64,000 nucleotides of DNA from Exophiala sp. HKRS030 (lineage: Eukaryota; Ascomycota; Eurotiomycetes; Chaetothyriales; Herpotrichiellaceae): contig JAHWDD010000003.1 of the NCBI GenBank assembly GCA_023897205.1, forward strand, positions 685,665 through 749,664. The letters run 5' to 3'. The translations under genes and the position numbers were made by a program. Positions within the stretch are counted from its first letter, which is position 1. Every line of letters starts with the position of its first letter. Positions 58,701 to 64,000 of this stretch are shown here, piece after piece. The notes under the pieces were generated by a model, which searched no databases, was not told where the DNA came from, and saw only the letters and a program-made list of their open reading frames with translations.

Positions 58701-61357
58701 AATCGCGATCGCAGACCAGCAGGGAGATCCTTCTTGCCTGCATCCGTTGCAGGATTCATCGCACCAAATATTCTGAAGTTGGGATGAGCAACGATAGTCT
58801 CGATGTTCCCGGCTTCCGTGAGTAGGAGAGAAGGTTTCTCGTCGTCGCCGTTGTGGAGCAAGCTGACAATGTAGTCAAGAGCATCCGGGGTAGCCAAGTT
58901 AATCTCATCGAGCAGAACCCAGGCACCCTCACGAACAGCGTGTACCAGTCTTCCCTCAACGAACGCAAACGTGTGATTTTTGTCTCCACGCTCGACATGA
59001 GCACGAATCCTCTTTGCATCCTCCGCGAAATCTGCCCATCTTCTGCGGAGTGCATCATACTTCGGCGTTGCGAGTTTTCTCCTCTTGGCAGCACGTTCGG
59101 GGTCATCTGGGTTGGGCGGATCTGTGGTTGTAGCTAGCGAGCCTGCCGCGAGCTGAATCGCCTCGTTCCAGAGTAACATAAGTCTCGGCCAGTTTTGCTT
59201 TGCAACTGCCTTGCTGATTGCAATGTTAAACTTTTCGTTCCTTTTGGCGGAGAAAGTGTCCTCGAACAATGCCGTGAACTTTTCGACGAGAGGCAAAACA
59301 AGAGACCGGGTAGTCACGGGCTTCAGCCCACCAAGCAGATCGCTGACCTCGCTTTGTTGTGAAAGATTCACAACGGTGAGCTCCTGACCCACAAGGGTGG
59401 CAATATGCTGAACAAGGGTAGTTTTTCCTACACCAGTTTCACCAACCAAAAGGCAGGGCTCCGAGCAACTCGCGCTAGCGGCAATACGGTCGAGCGTCCG
59501 TTGTGCATATTTCGTAAGGGCAAAAGGCGTCTTTTGACTTGGCCGGCGCCGGCTGGGTATTCTGAGAAGGCTGCTTCGACCTATTTGAACGAAAGTGCCA
59601 TTGTCAACCACACTTCCAAAGCCATCATCCAGACAATGCCGCATCTGTTGAGGAGATATGGACATCTGACGAGCTATGGAAGCTGCTACCACATCATGAA
59701 GCTCATCGTCATTCAGATAGCCACCATAACAGTCAACCGCATCCTTGAAGATGTGGAATTTCGTCGCTTCTGCGATGGGGGTCGACTTGGAGAGTTTTAC
59801 AGATTCTGGGACCCTTTTGGCAATTCTGCGCGCCCAATTCAATAGGTCCCTCAAGGACGGTGATCTAGTTTGCAAGCTCCTGAAGCGCGGGTCGTCTTTG
59901 TACAAAGCAGAAACTTCCTCGTGGATCTGTAGAACTGTGGATGTGAAAGCATCGATGGTCGGATATTTCGACCGTAGTAGAGTCTCGATTTCAGACAATT
60001 CATAGCTGGCGACATCAACCACAGACCATAGGCGAGGGTTTAAGAGCCAGGATTGGCGGGAACCAGATGTCGAAGAGGAGCGACCCGCAGACTTGATCGT
60101 GGCAAAGATTCGGAAACCGTCCTTCGCTCGAACCGTCTCTTTTCGACTGGGAAGAAACAACTCGGCATTCTCAATGATGGGACGAAGCACGCCCATGACC
60201 TCGGCCGGAGCCCGGTCGATGTCTTCGATAAGCACCCATCGTCCTTGTTGAATTGCCTTGGTCAAAACACCAGCCTGCCAGGTAAATGACTCGCCATCAG
60301 CAGAGGATGTGTAGATTCCCAGAAGACTCTTCGCGTCCGTCTGCTCGTTGAGATGTAGCGTGATCAAGGCTGAGAGCTTGCCAAGAGCCCTCGCAGCTTC
60401 ATGTATGACGGCAGTCTTGCCAGAGCCCTGCGGACCAGATACCAAAATGGGCTTTTCTGCCAGTAGACATTGACCGACACGCTTCAAGTTTCGTTTCGCG
60501 GTAGGCGTGAGTCCGAAACTAGACGTCGGAGGCTCGGGGAGATTTGAGCGAGGAAGAATAACACCACTGAGGTTCGCAGTCGTCGTGCTCAGGTCGGTGA
60601 GGCTCATGGGTCGTACTACTCGGGGAGATGTTGGGACCTCATGCTGAAACCGGCTATCCACATGCGCGACCTTCTCAGCAAGCTCCGTCCACCTGTGCTC
60701 CTCCCAAAGTTTTAGCACGCGGAAATCGATCTGTTGGCCTTCCCAATCACCGATGATGGCCGCTTTGCCCACATAAGTTTCGACCATCCTCTCCGAAAAC
60801 GCATCGGCAAAGTGCATGACCATGCAAAGACATTGAATCGCAAGGTATCGTATCGTCTCGGAGTCATGACGAAGCAAAGACGAAAAAAAGGTCGGAGCCG
60901 CAGTGCCAGCGAGCAGATCTCGATCGAAGGACAGGATGCGAAACAAAGCCAGCAGGAGCGATTGCAGGTCTTTGGGATTGTGTGTGATGGAGGAGCCTTC
61001 CAATGCGTGTATCCGGTTCAACAGGGATTGTTGTACTAGGAGGTCCTTGACATGACGACGAAAGTAGCTGGCAAATGGCAATATCCTCGCGAGGCATGAA
61101 ACGGAGTGTACCAGTCCATCGAGCGAGGGCGACGCACCGAATCCGGGAAAGCGAGCCGCAAGCTCGGCATAGAGCGGTCTGTACAGAGCGAACAGTCTGT
61201 CTGCATGTTGTGGTATTATGGCCGCTCGCGAAAGGGCATCGAAATACTGTGATCCCGTGGATTGAAGAATGATCGCCTGTAGTTCGGGCGGAAGTCTGGC
61301 TTCATTCTTCTTGACTTGTGCATCACCCCATGAGCAGTATACTGCTATGTCTTCCAT
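46790..61357 (-). CDS. MDN1: Midasin, giant AAA+ ribosome-assembly ATPase
   Basis: Dynein-like ATPase (Rea1/Mdn1) that strips assembly factors such as Ytm1 and Rsa4 from pre-60S ribosomes in the nucleolus and nucleoplasm. One unbroken reading frame of 14.6 kb encodes 4855 residues, near the roughly 4900 of yeast Rea1. Six AAA modules are seen from their Walker A loops: GPQGSGKTA (about 311), GETGVGKTT (639), GPTSAGKTS (1077), GETGCGKTQ (1362), GSPGVGKTA (1744) and GPSGSGKTT (2049). A long helical linker of about 1700 residues follows. A very acidic Asp/Glu-rich region spans about 4010-4450. The C-terminal MIDAS domain carries IAVDDSRSM (DxSxS motif) near 4640, which grips the UBL domains of substrates. 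A run of six Ala codons (near 46944-46961) inserts into the MIDAS domain. Absence of introns over this length is notable. Confidence 0.97.
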   Translation of the reverse strand: MEDIAVYCSWGDAQVKKNEARLPPELQAIILQSTGSQYFDALSRAAIIPQHADRLFALYRPLYAELAARFPGFGASPSLDGLVHSVSCLARILPFASYFRRHVKDLLVQQSLLNRIHALEGSSITHNPKDLQSLLLALFRILSFDRDLLAGTAAPTFFSSLLRHDSETIRYLAIQCLCMVMHFADAFSERMVETYVGKAAIIGDWEGQQIDFRVLKLWEEHRWTELAEKVAHVDSRFQHEVPTSPRVVRPMSLTDLSTTTANLSGVILPRSNLPEPPTSSFGLTPTAKRNLKRVGQCLLAEKPILVSGPQGSGKTAVIHEAARALGKLSALITLHLNEQTDAKSLLGIYTSSADGESFTWQAGVLTKAIQQGRWVLIEDIDRAPAEVMGVLRPIIENAELFLPSRKETVRAKDGFRIFATIKSAGRSSSTSGSRQSWLLNPRLWSVVDVASYELSEIETLLRSKYPTIDAFTSTVLQIHEEVSALYKDDPRFRSLQTRSPSLRDLLNWARRIAKRVPESVKLSKSTPIAEATKFHIFKDAVDCYGGYLNDDELHDVVAASIARQMSISPQQMRHCLDDGFGSVVDNGTFVQIGRSSLLRIPSRRRPSQKTPFALTKYAQRTLDRIAASASCSEPCLLVGETGVGKTTLVQHIATLVGQELTVVNLSQQSEVSDLLGGLKPVTTRSLVLPLVEKFTALFEDTFSAKRNEKFNIAISKAVAKQNWPRLMLLWNEAIQLAAGSLATTTDPPNPDDPERAAKRRKLATPKYDALRRRWADFAEDAKRIRAHVERGDKNHTFAFVEGRLVHAVREGAWVLLDEINLATPDALDYIVSLLHNGDDEKPSLLLTEAGNIETIVAHPNFRIFGAMNPATDAGKKDLPAGLRSRFTEIYVPSGDSNLEDLTKIIQSYLGSHLDNDRRAAPDLARAYLDLQKLNMEHKLTDGAGDVPHFSIRSLVRCLLYVLQHSASHGLRRAIYEGFAMSFFTVLSRVSEDLALPILEKHLLSNVKNKKSFLSQQPKMPFNGEDFIAFRHHLVKRGSFSPDLQPHYIRTPSVERNLLNLARAASMRRFPILLQGPTSAGKTSMVEYLSKLSGNKFVRINNHEHTDLQEYLGSYVSDADGKLQYREGVLVNALRQGYWIVLDELNLAPSDVLEALNRLLDDNRELLIPESQEIVRPHPNFMLFATQNPAGLYGGRKRLSRAFRNRFLELHFDDIPENELEIILRERAQIPPSFCAQIVAVYKKLSLQRQSSRLFEQRNSFATLRDLFRWTSRSVDDRQQLANHGFMLLAERVREPAERAIVKKTIEETMKVVIDENVLYGLQAIPSSVQSSGTIVWTLAMRRLFVLIEQALKNNEPVLLVGETGCGKTQICQVIAEAFGRPLDIYNAHTNTETGDLIGSQRPIRNRSDLELRIREDWRCLFPAPEAETPVDEVEIDQLIKGFSNMDVSSLDPEAVARTRASIGAYQSMFTWSDGSLIRAMKTGDHFLLDEISLADDSVLERLNSVLEPSRTILLAEKGSDDNLVVAHADFQFLATMNPGGDYGKRELSAALRNRLTEIWVPPLSQEADTLPIVQNKLVSGQEKVARLMLTFAIWFRRTFHSTASDTIPLRDLLAWADFINRASPLGEELAFIHGAFMVYIDSIGANPAGMISIGSQNLNDSRQACLAHLQTLVNIDVSQSYYESPEIQRTQGHLRVGPFALSRSQVHVQDHSELVFDAPTTLRNTMRIVRALQMARPVLLEGSPGVGKTAIVTALAQACGKQFTRINLSDQTDLMDLFGADTPSEGEDMGNFSWQNGPLLDAMQNGGWVLLDEMNLASQSVLEGLNSCLDHRREAYIAELDKSFTCHPEFALFAAQNPHHQGGGRKGLPASFVNRFTVVYADSFCKEDLMRICERKFPNLPLDQLEGVVDATAQIDQLVSRSPAFNIGGPWELNLRDVSRWLTLCQGQPTLPASAQYRTIVAERFRTEHQKSLSFKIREQVWQTRFLESFYNAITPTSFQIGTSFMTRDDVQQRATGPNSSIAISQLPAANSVISAIKQNWPVILCGPSGSGKTTLLRSLAATCGTDYVEFSMNADVDTMDLVGGFEQYDVQRVIVDLQHKIKDIVRGVVAHSLQIMDSQGLHKVVLDAWQLIDADEISLDELSRVLPSISRAFPELEASVQAIAELSRTSDIGRSRFVWNDGILIDAIEKGSWLVLDNANLCNPSVLDRLNSLLEPNGVLAVSEHHNAGNARVVKPHPNFRIFMTVDPRYGELSRAMRNRSLEVFMPVLNEGDLKPQLIQYPYASSIARLRQLAQAAPHFPKPEDIEPFVYNLSHEEMSLSLNRTTSIPGSITLKEVLTSMTNFDSLGACRLSSLSGNPSLLYTPQLVALDEPLIQLQIPLDQQIWSSVTAELFTRAWYVTRDMVKIKASLTAAAENAAAISAKDRTVLERSMAANGKSKTFANIPQVFTFAQSCLSALERLNTGSIADVRFVRAFGQISAFVGDMIVLSKVKTMDFTLLQAYVQIAYAMAGDIEETYAEVATAFRKCLDLLTPRDEGLKYGQGLQLMWPQFHPETARSSSQLELQLTLETLIARFDAACRSLPQSRASLSVIRSKLQQTYDSVFSSNGELSLLEPLQEAVSELEMKSENGFPLIGKFQRTIDYIRQVTILGDGDVSSSEVQVLTMFSTATPAILMLAGEKTLPFSLNQLASLDTSLLSTHGSGGTEFVAQLCSVLDQPLGTLHHAKEELSLVAQGLACNTNNFANWSGAFMERVRIVVSGIMFAHSGMLTGRAKACLSGQYTCDLMRLAHLSQDDIILPGHTRQYFREIYLRNIHPILLSLVSQDHVGPEELSDCLIRLSLAGLELMVPDKIMDPAVFPNVSFQLHQRRVAELESRIAGQTKFHQLTMGQDTSMVIRTLRSALSDLGSVSPPPTVLRPDRSELNKIQETFTRITQGLLSSQPSHDDEVINSEWVQQWTKEQGQLNLRAMIERLEGADRTYDDFVKPILWFLKCFSHGIDLIAARVNKQHDEGVISKIARHAPMLGAQPDNLQLWDVTSESGSNLQWLEFVAMDSSLMPKNSFTVSQRLLGVLDHFYLAWKTHLTKDQAEAAVQSRYYTYRGDAATETDDELRELQEMFPEFVDQTTELEKPDSKYDARAIAVKLATLHEKIYALQDPQLTLRSYTLGALEEIAKHSNHQSDIASTFFIDLLPAILIQMEERMAALHGTNRTQHLNIYSDSDLAEYEKLFTLVHQVQARFHTIAERWPEHAVPAEVLAYCNEVLYLNLGDPVAKFMTKTEKLYEIVSQWQSVASREWSVAPLIDQLSALIVRWRRLELFSWAGLLDEEKCRHEQDAQAWYFIAYESVLHNSARILAAGEDMQLYCKDLARTLEGFFKTTSLGQYSSRLKLLDTFNHTLKDIAKQDPGMLSVHSCVSNLIEHYRRYEPGIETTLRTGRASLEKALKEQIQLASWKDTNIAALRDSARRSHHKLFKIVRKYRDLLNQAVTISKPAAESVGELTATTTELDAAEPFLNISMIQDASVKCGHALPDWNTRPARLTDTIGAVKSMRHLYTKKTTELEAQLELASLRDDLKSAIKQLRSETPSALTEENAASVRHLQERKRRLLADTLKTVSQMGIRRNLPTSELEKQSSAALILASSPGLLSNGRQAIASQATAVFHDLLDLMSQVRAGRTKHSEDLTEGEVGRSMGLLEGLLCVILNQRQAIASSGESSVNLETQLALSRSCLTQAPNQLSNSSGSQEGDPSLTRHLAWLAEVLTLSCRILTFQAQHAKIDLDQLLDCLRNYITRIRGHKSDLEQLPGLPLGLNSRIGDSSKSQSLQTLSELAVVLREWQSKEPRVDFVLRQLVPWTENLQALQQVKENGVRSTSLSSWDDHLRTLIDQIFVALQKWSSVQEDTPNSIEEQGWLTKIERCAVQGHRAMQVNSISASIGSLLGNFHSLDSNDFIIACDLLQVASPVLEQFYHICLHLHSQQVAVHLETCRLALQLATSFDALLSQGFCRPSEPSQGEEQSGKLESGTGLGEGEGAEDISKDVAEDEDLSELAQTGQKEDREDEMENAEDAVDMGMDDLEGDMGDKEEEKSDDEGQGRSDEEEGDDDIDEETGSVDDLDPNAVDEKMWDDMKNESEDKEMKNDKAEGKKSDDQTAADGEKGEGEDMEGQEGEEQVDEDDGEEGEGAERPEAENMDPHTDNQDALELPEELQLAGEEEVKDDNISDDGVDEMSDIDQSADEIEDAELDDVEKEEKSFNEDAGVQDDVDQKDEVENGVGQDDEIMEDQEELDEDENEIGEHRTRDDDTAQDQDEPAGGDTGAADTRQDTNDHQQQQDAQAMNDAEQEPNPEQSRPGKAPENQEQGETGKGAAELGAGRTNEVEHQQNEALRKLADVLDQWHNRREILSASEENLQTDMKQDIDMADVDFEHVQDEEDEGDAQALGAATGEQAQQNLDQSKAIEDEDMAIDQDVEVPDVLEPEVQDNIAERLNRLQQAQMNAGEEAKGSGAFLPSQERGINRHSNDQQEDVEAAQDDMLSDVEDVDNLGHHDDNVPAAPSPPTSTADAAQLWNQCSAATHQFSLVLTEQLRLILSPTTATKLRGDYRTGKRLNIKRIIPYIASSYKRDKIWMRRSVPSKRNYQIMIAVDDSRSMAESGADLLAFETLAMLTKALSMLESGEICVVGFGDGPHVRVAHPFGTPFSPAESGPHVFRSFGFDQRGTDVRNLVEESIRLFRDARLKGGHAASEDLWQLQLIVSDGHCSDHQGIARLVRQAQQEKIIVVFVIVDAGRDSILDLQEAVYEPDPAAAAAAGGQVEMRLRTKRYLEDFPFPYYLVVRDVRDLPGVLATALKGWFGSVVDVQ
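48000..49330 (-). other. Acidic low-complexity region of midasin
   Basis: Encodes roughly residues 4010-4450, dominated by Asp, Glu, Gln and Ser. This D/E-rich linker before the MIDAS domain is a family feature. Its simple codons make several long open frames on the opposite strand, which are artefacts. Confidence 0.9.
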
Positions 61358-61637
61358 GGTGCCAGATGTGATGCGAAGTCTTTGAAGAATCCTCTCTCAT
61401 TTAAAGTAGAGAAAGAGGTATTCCTTTACTGTCGATTGATGAGCATGGACGAAATCTCAAGTCGAGGTTTGCCATCCATGTCGAGCCTTGGCATCAAAAA
61501 ATTGTTGCTGGCGGTAAAACTTCGGGATTGCCACGAGGCTGAGCGAGGCTGTACGAGGCTGAGCGAGGCTGTACGAGGCTGCACAAAACAAAGACACCAT
61601 GGGGCATTACAATTAAAAGTTCTATCGTGCTACAGCT
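61358..61637. other. MDN1 promoter spacer
   Basis: 280 bp between the MDN1 start and the stop of the upstream, same-direction sulfotransferase-like gene. The promoter of MDN1 must lie here or inside that neighbour. It contains the tandem GCGAGGCTG repeat. Confidence 0.6.
61531..61582. repeat. Tandem decamer repeat (GAGGCTGAGC/GAGGCTGTAC)
   Basis: Five successive copies of CGAGGCTG spaced exactly ten bases apart, with alternating linkers AG and TA, so the higher-order unit is 20 bp. It sits 174-225 bp upstream of the MDN1 start. Confidence 0.9.
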
Positions 61638-63401
61638 TCAGATAACTATCAGTCCCGATACGAGTCCAATGATAGGGACCAACATCATCATCGATCCCGT
61701 CGCTCTCCTAGCCGCAGCGTTCTTACTACCATTTTCCGAGGACAGCTCATTACTCGCCTGAGCCGAACATCCTGGGTTGGTGTCTATCGCCACTTGCTGG
61801 TCGCCGTCACCTTCGGCGTACTCCTCAGCGACACCACATCCGTCTCGGTCGCAATGCTTCGCAAGCACGCTGCTGGGTACAAACGTCTTTGTCCCTCGCG
61901 TTGACGAATTTCTCAGACCATTTTCGTCGGCGTCGAGAGCCTCAACCATTCCAAACTCATGGTAACTACGAGCTCGATACATTGTTTCAAACCCGTCTTT
62001 CTTGACGGTCGCTATCTCCATCCACCGATCGTCACAACCACTGCGGCCATATAATCTCCAGGACGCCACCTCGGTCGCTCCATTCCACGACATGTAGAAC
62101 ATGGTCAATCCGGCATCGGTGCTAGGGGCGTACGTGTACAAAGCCGGATTATCCGTCGGGCTTGTCGTGAGATTGTACTTGAAAGCGCGGTAATTCATGG
62201 GCCCATTCGCGTTGACGCCTGCCTGGAACACGATGGTCCCGTCCGGTAAATGCTCGGTGACGGCCGGTTGCGAACCCCACCCGATGAACGCATTCGAAGC
62301 ATCCCAGTCTTCTCGGTCGCCCAGGAGCTGCAAATTACCCTGTGACGCGGAAATGGTCTGTTTCTCGGGAGCGGGGAAAGACTTGAGCAGTGTCGCCGTA
62401 GGAGGGTCGGTGGAATGGTCGAGTTTGATAATCATGCCGCTTGACTCGTCGGCAGTGCTGTGAAAGCCGTCCGAGGCGTTGTCGAAGAGCGAAATCACGT
62501 CGGCACTGGCGTTGGAGGACCTCCACCGCGCGTCGTGCTGAGAGCTAAAGACCAGATCCCCCATGTCAAAATCGGCATTTTTGCCACCTAGTCGCCAGAT
62601 CACTGTTCCGTCATCGCCACTGACCTTGAACACGGTGTTGACATGTCGCGCCGAGATGAGGACGTCGCCGTCTTCGTTCTCGTCGGCCGAGTTCACATGG
62701 ACATAGTCCCAGGGGGAAGTCGGCGAGAAGCCTGTCCCGGCGATCTCGGTCGAGTTGGGCAGTACGTACGAATCGGTAAGCGGAACGTGCTCGATGGCAG
62801 ACCACTCCCAGAGCAGGTTGCCGTTTGCGACATCGATCTTTTGCACGATGCAGTTCTGAATCCAGCCCTGTCCGGTCGTGATATTGAAGTCACTCAGGTC
62901 GTATCGTTCCGGATGATATGAGGTGACGAACATGGCCTTGCCGTCCCTCGTGAGATGGTTCTCGTGCATGTCGATATTCGAGATGCCATTCTGCGCCCTC
63001 ACAGCGGCAACGGCAGTGAGGTTCGTATTCCAGATTTCGACGTGTCCTCTGGCGTACCCAAGACCTTGTTCGCCGTTGAAGAAGCAGACATGTGGTTCGT
63101 CATCGTAGTCGCAAACGTGCACCGCATGGACGGGGCCTCCTCCCGTGAGTCCATAGCCGCTCCAAACCAGCTCTCCGTCCGTGTCGTAGATGACGGCCGA
63201 GTCTTGGTCTGCTTGGTACGGCGACATGAAAATGTATCCTGGCGTCACGCTTTCTGGTTCTGATAGGGTAACGTGCAATGCTGGGGGTGTCAAATCTGGT
63301 CGTGAATAGAATGATAATGTGTCGGGTTTACGCTGGGCATTGACGACTCCCAACAGCAGAGATACCACGATGGAAAGATTCCATCGCCGAGAGACCACCA
63401 T
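61638..63401 (-). CDS. Arylsulfotransferase-family secreted protein, probably GPI-anchored
   Basis: Belongs by overall sequence to the fungal arylsulfotransferase (ASST-like) beta-propeller family; enzymatic activity of the fungal members is largely unproven. Single exon, 587 residues from the ATG at 63401. That start directly precedes a signal peptide (RRWNLSIVVSLLLGVVNAQ); an in-frame ATG 24 codons upstream would bury it and is less likely. Family text includes SPYQADQDSAVIYDTDGELVW, NIDMHENHLTRDG, WEWSAIEHVPL, VHVNSADENEDGDVLISARH, VIWRLGGKNADF and the SSQHDARW motif, whose His-Asp is usually conserved. Many NxT/S sites suggest glycosylation. The C terminus has small residues around SSENGSKNAA and a final hydrophobic helix (MMMLVPIIGLVSGLIVI), consistent with GPI anchoring and so dependent on the GPI pathway that includes GPI18. 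Confidence 0.85.
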   Translation of the reverse strand: MVVSRRWNLSIVVSLLLGVVNAQRKPDTLSFYSRPDLTPPALHVTLSEPESVTPGYIFMSPYQADQDSAVIYDTDGELVWSGYGLTGGGPVHAVHVCDYDDEPHVCFFNGEQGLGYARGHVEIWNTNLTAVAAVRAQNGISNIDMHENHLTRDGKAMFVTSYHPERYDLSDFNITTGQGWIQNCIVQKIDVANGNLLWEWSAIEHVPLTDSYVLPNSTEIAGTGFSPTSPWDYVHVNSADENEDGDVLISARHVNTVFKVSGDDGTVIWRLGGKNADFDMGDLVFSSQHDARWRSSNASADVISLFDNASDGFHSTADESSGMIIKLDHSTDPPTATLLKSFPAPEKQTISASQGNLQLLGDREDWDASNAFIGWGSQPAVTEHLPDGTIVFQAGVNANGPMNYRAFKYNLTTSPTDNPALYTYAPSTDAGLTMFYMSWNGATEVASWRLYGRSGCDDRWMEIATVKKDGFETMYRARSYHEFGMVEALDADENGLRNSSTRGTKTFVPSSVLAKHCDRDGCGVAEEYAEGDGDQQVAIDTNPGCSAQASNELSSENGSKNAAARRATGSMMMLVPIIGLVSGLIVI

Positions 63402-64000
63402 CGTCGTGTTGCTTTGGTTGTTGTTTATGAAACCGAAACGCTCAAACAAAACCACAATAACGGGGAAAAGCAAAAAAGCAACCCTACAAGATTTCTGGTG
63501 CCGAATTCATATACAAAGGTCGACCACAATCCGGGGACACTGGACACACCTACATTTGTATTTGGGATATTACTGCGCAGGTCCACCAAAGCGGCTCAAG
63601 CTACTCCGTACCCAAGAAACGATTCATCAGACCTACCTCCCCTACAACCCGAGCTACCGTGCAAGCGATGACAACATAGCCGCAGCCAAGCAACGGCGTG
63701 GCAGTCTTCTGATCACAAAGTACTCCTGCGTTCCGTCTGAGTACGAGTTGAGCCCAAATGTATACGTAAATGTCATGGGGACTGTACAGTTAAAAGTGCA
63801 TGGCGGACATCCGGCAAGAAGAACTTCTGGTAGGCTGGACTTGAAAAAGTAAAGAAAAAAGACGGCCACTTCGTCCCAAGACTTTTCGCCGCCGCGTTCT
63901 GAGCAGTTGATCTTCAGAGACGACGTCTTGGGACCATGCATGAACGGGCTGAGACTTGACAAGTTATGAAAAAAAGCCAAGCCCGGCGTCCAGCCTCATC
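63402..64000. other. Right-edge spacer, promoter of the ASST-like gene
   Basis: No supported gene. It holds a GTACTCCGTAC-type element at 63602-63611 and an inverted repeat at 63873-63934. A minus-strand frame at 63654-63980 has no recognisable content and is not called. Confidence 0.6.
63873..63934. repeat. Inverted repeat GTCCCAAGAC ... GTCTTGGGAC
   Basis: Perfect 10-bp arms with a 42-bp spacer, about 470 bp upstream of the ASST-like start codon. It could be a dimer-binding site or a small foldback element. Confidence 0.85.

Noticed and set aside
63654..63980. Minus-strand frame of 108 codons at the right edge
   Set aside because: No homology seen, and it covers the inverted repeat and promoter-like sequence.

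Overview
The window is nuclear DNA of a filamentous ascomycete (Pezizomycotina). The signs are short GT-AG introns of 47-230 bp with CTRAC-type branch sites, a velvet-domain regulator, a fused NUP98-NUP96 nucleoporin gene and a FacA-type acetyl-CoA synthetase of 670 residues. I read sixteen complete protein genes, one P450 gene cut by the left edge and one broken gene remnant. I found no rRNA, CRISPR array or intact transposon, and no tRNA I could defend. All intron borders come from splice consensus and reading phase; every spliced model closes in frame.

Left part (1-13 kb): the 3' part of a cytochrome P450 gene converges on GPI18, the second GPI-anchor mannosyltransferase, with 93 bp between their stop codons. 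A nearly gene-free stretch follows, holding a broken NmrA-like dehydrogenase remnant (2900-3181). Then comes a divergent velvet-family gene (7219-8757) with five introns and a six-copy decapeptide repeat in its tail. It is flanked by about 4 kb of gene-poor DNA on each side, which may be a large regulatory domain.

Middle (13-35 kb): housekeeping genes. These are NUP98-NUP96 (six exons, 1910 aa), acetyl-CoA synthetase facA, the GET2 subunit of the tail-anchored protein receptor, a short-chain dehydrogenase lacking the usual Tyr, a centrin (CDC31), a Y-family DNA polymerase of the iota type with a C-terminal zinc finger, an unknown fungal protein with an RVxF-like motif, and GlcNAc-6-phosphate deacetylase. 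CDC31 and the polymerase are divergent over 381 bp, as are GET2 and the dehydrogenase over 504 bp.

Right part (34-64 kb): an SMP/C2 membrane-contact-site protein (tricalbin/Mug190 type), a secreted membrane-anchored ADAM metalloprotease, a kynurenine-type aminotransferase with a probable mitochondrial presequence and an internal second start, the MGS1/WRNIP1 replication ATPase, the giant ribosome-assembly ATPase midasin (MDN1, 4855 aa in one uninterrupted exon), and a probably GPI-anchored arylsulfotransferase-family protein.

The genes do not form one pathway; this is mostly a conserved core region. The most novel-looking locus is the velvet gene: one weak-donor intron would, if retained, remove the whole repeat tail and leave a bare velvet domain. 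Recurrent GTACTCCGTAC palindromes and GCGAGGCTG repeats in the spacers are also unexplained.
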